From Flavobacteriales bacterium (GTDB taxonomy: Bacteria > Bacteroidota > Bacteroidia > Flavobacteriales_F > PHOS-HE28), in contig JAHEFL010000077.1 in the NCBI GenBank assembly GCA_024640205.1, forward strand, positions 1-7,202: 7,202 nt of DNA, read 5' to 3'. Positions 6,922 through 7,202 of the stretch are shown piece by piece (position 1 is the stretch's first letter; each line of letters starts with the position of its first letter). The notes beneath the pieces are model-generated. The model did not search any database and was not told the DNA's origin. It saw only the letters and a list, made by a program, of their open reading frames with translations. Made by a program: the position numbers and the translations under genes.

Positions 6922-7202
6922 CACATCGTTGACATCCGCCTTGGCAATTCGATCCGGTGTTCGGTCGATCGCGACGGATAGCGTACGCATGCTCTTCATC
7001 ATTAGCGCACTTTTCTCCCTCCATACCGCCCTCCAAGCGCAGCCCCCGAGCCCGGCTCCTCCGCAAACCCGTTCCATCCTGCTTACCGGTGGTACCGTGC
7101 ATGTGGGCGATGGCACCGTGATCGATGATGGCGCCGTGGGCTTCCGCAACGGACGCATTGACTATGTGGGTTTCGAATACGGCGTAAAGGCGGTGTACGA
7201 CA
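6911..7202 (+). CDS. Secreted amidohydrolase, N-terminal part (runs off window)
   Basis: The frame is open from an ATG at 6911 to the right edge. It encodes a signal peptide (MLFIISALFSLHTALQAQ, core starting at the ATG at 6989), then a Pro-rich spacer. The first strands of an amidohydrolase composite domain follow: SILLTGGTVHVGDGTVIDDG and FRNGRIDYVG. The metal-binding HxH would lie beyond the window, so activity cannot be judged. Two starts are possible. From 6911 the gene overlaps the preceding stop by 11 bases, and the signal peptide gains a long N-region with Arg14, Arg18 and Arg26. From 6989 the signal peptide has no positive charge before its hydrophobic core, which is unusual. I list the longer form but cannot decide between them. 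Its position right after the tandem amidohydrolase suggests one operon and a joint periplasmic task, possibly on the same or successive substrates. Confidence 0.75.
   Translation, partial: MWISTSLTSALAIRSGVRSIATDSVRMLFIISALFSLHTALQAQPPSPAPPQTRSILLTGGTVHVGDGTVIDDGAVGFRNGRIDYVGFEYGVKAVYD

Noticed and set aside
6223..7158. 311-codon open frame on the minus strand opposite the end of the tandem amidohydrolase and the start of the next gene
   Set aside because: It lies antisense to clearly coding sequence with intact metal-ligand motifs and spans the junction of two plus-strand genes. Its His/Arg/Leu-rich product shows no recognisable fold; it is a by-product of high G+C codon use.
1..7202. CRISPR array, insertion sequence, tRNA/rRNA, long direct or inverted repeats, defence or phage genes
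   Set aside because: Both strands were read with these in mind and none was seen. Codon use and G+C look even across the window, with no sign of recent transfer.

Overview
The window comes from a GC-rich bacterial chromosome (about 60% G+C by eye). It is most likely a member of the Bacteroidota, possibly one of the high-GC Flavobacteriales-type lineages. This is inferred from three things: most starts lack a clear Shine-Dalgarno sequence, the only promoter-like boxes resemble the Bacteroidota TAnnTTTG type, and the gene families (a four-helix 'cytochrome B'-like protein beside a lipoprotein cytochrome c, and paired secreted amidohydrolases) are familiar from that phylum. No 16S or other taxonomic marker is present, so the assignment stays tentative.

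Leftward half (minus strand, read from about 3772 down to 1): a GT-C type membrane glycosyltransferase-like protein, a YfcC/DcuC-type antiporter, a four-helix haem-b-like membrane protein, a small lipoprotein cytochrome c, and the first 12 codons of a further gene cut by the window edge. The last three are joined by two ATGA stop/start overlaps and are almost certainly translated together. They look like a small electron-transfer module, with a membrane b-type component and a periplasmic c-type component. The gaps between the first three genes are 39 and 68 bases, so they may share a transcript, but their functions are not obviously linked.

Rightward half (plus strand, from 3874): a 1015-residue secreted protein made of two amidohydrolase units in tandem, followed at once (11-base overlap or 67-base gap, depending on the start) by the N-terminus of a second secreted amidohydrolase that runs off the window. 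In the first protein the N-terminal unit has lost the HxH metal site, while the C-terminal unit keeps all the expected ligands. It therefore reads as a pseudoenzyme-enzyme fusion. The substrates are unknown; cyclic amides, imidazolones or peptide-like compounds are family-level possibilities only.

The two halves diverge from a region of about 100 bases (3773-3873). There are no stretches over 300 bases without a gene, and I see no RNA genes, mobile elements, CRISPR arrays, long repeats or convincing terminators. I find no clear new biological system. The points most worth following are the half-dead tandem amidohydrolase with its partner gene, and the translationally coupled b/c cytochrome module.
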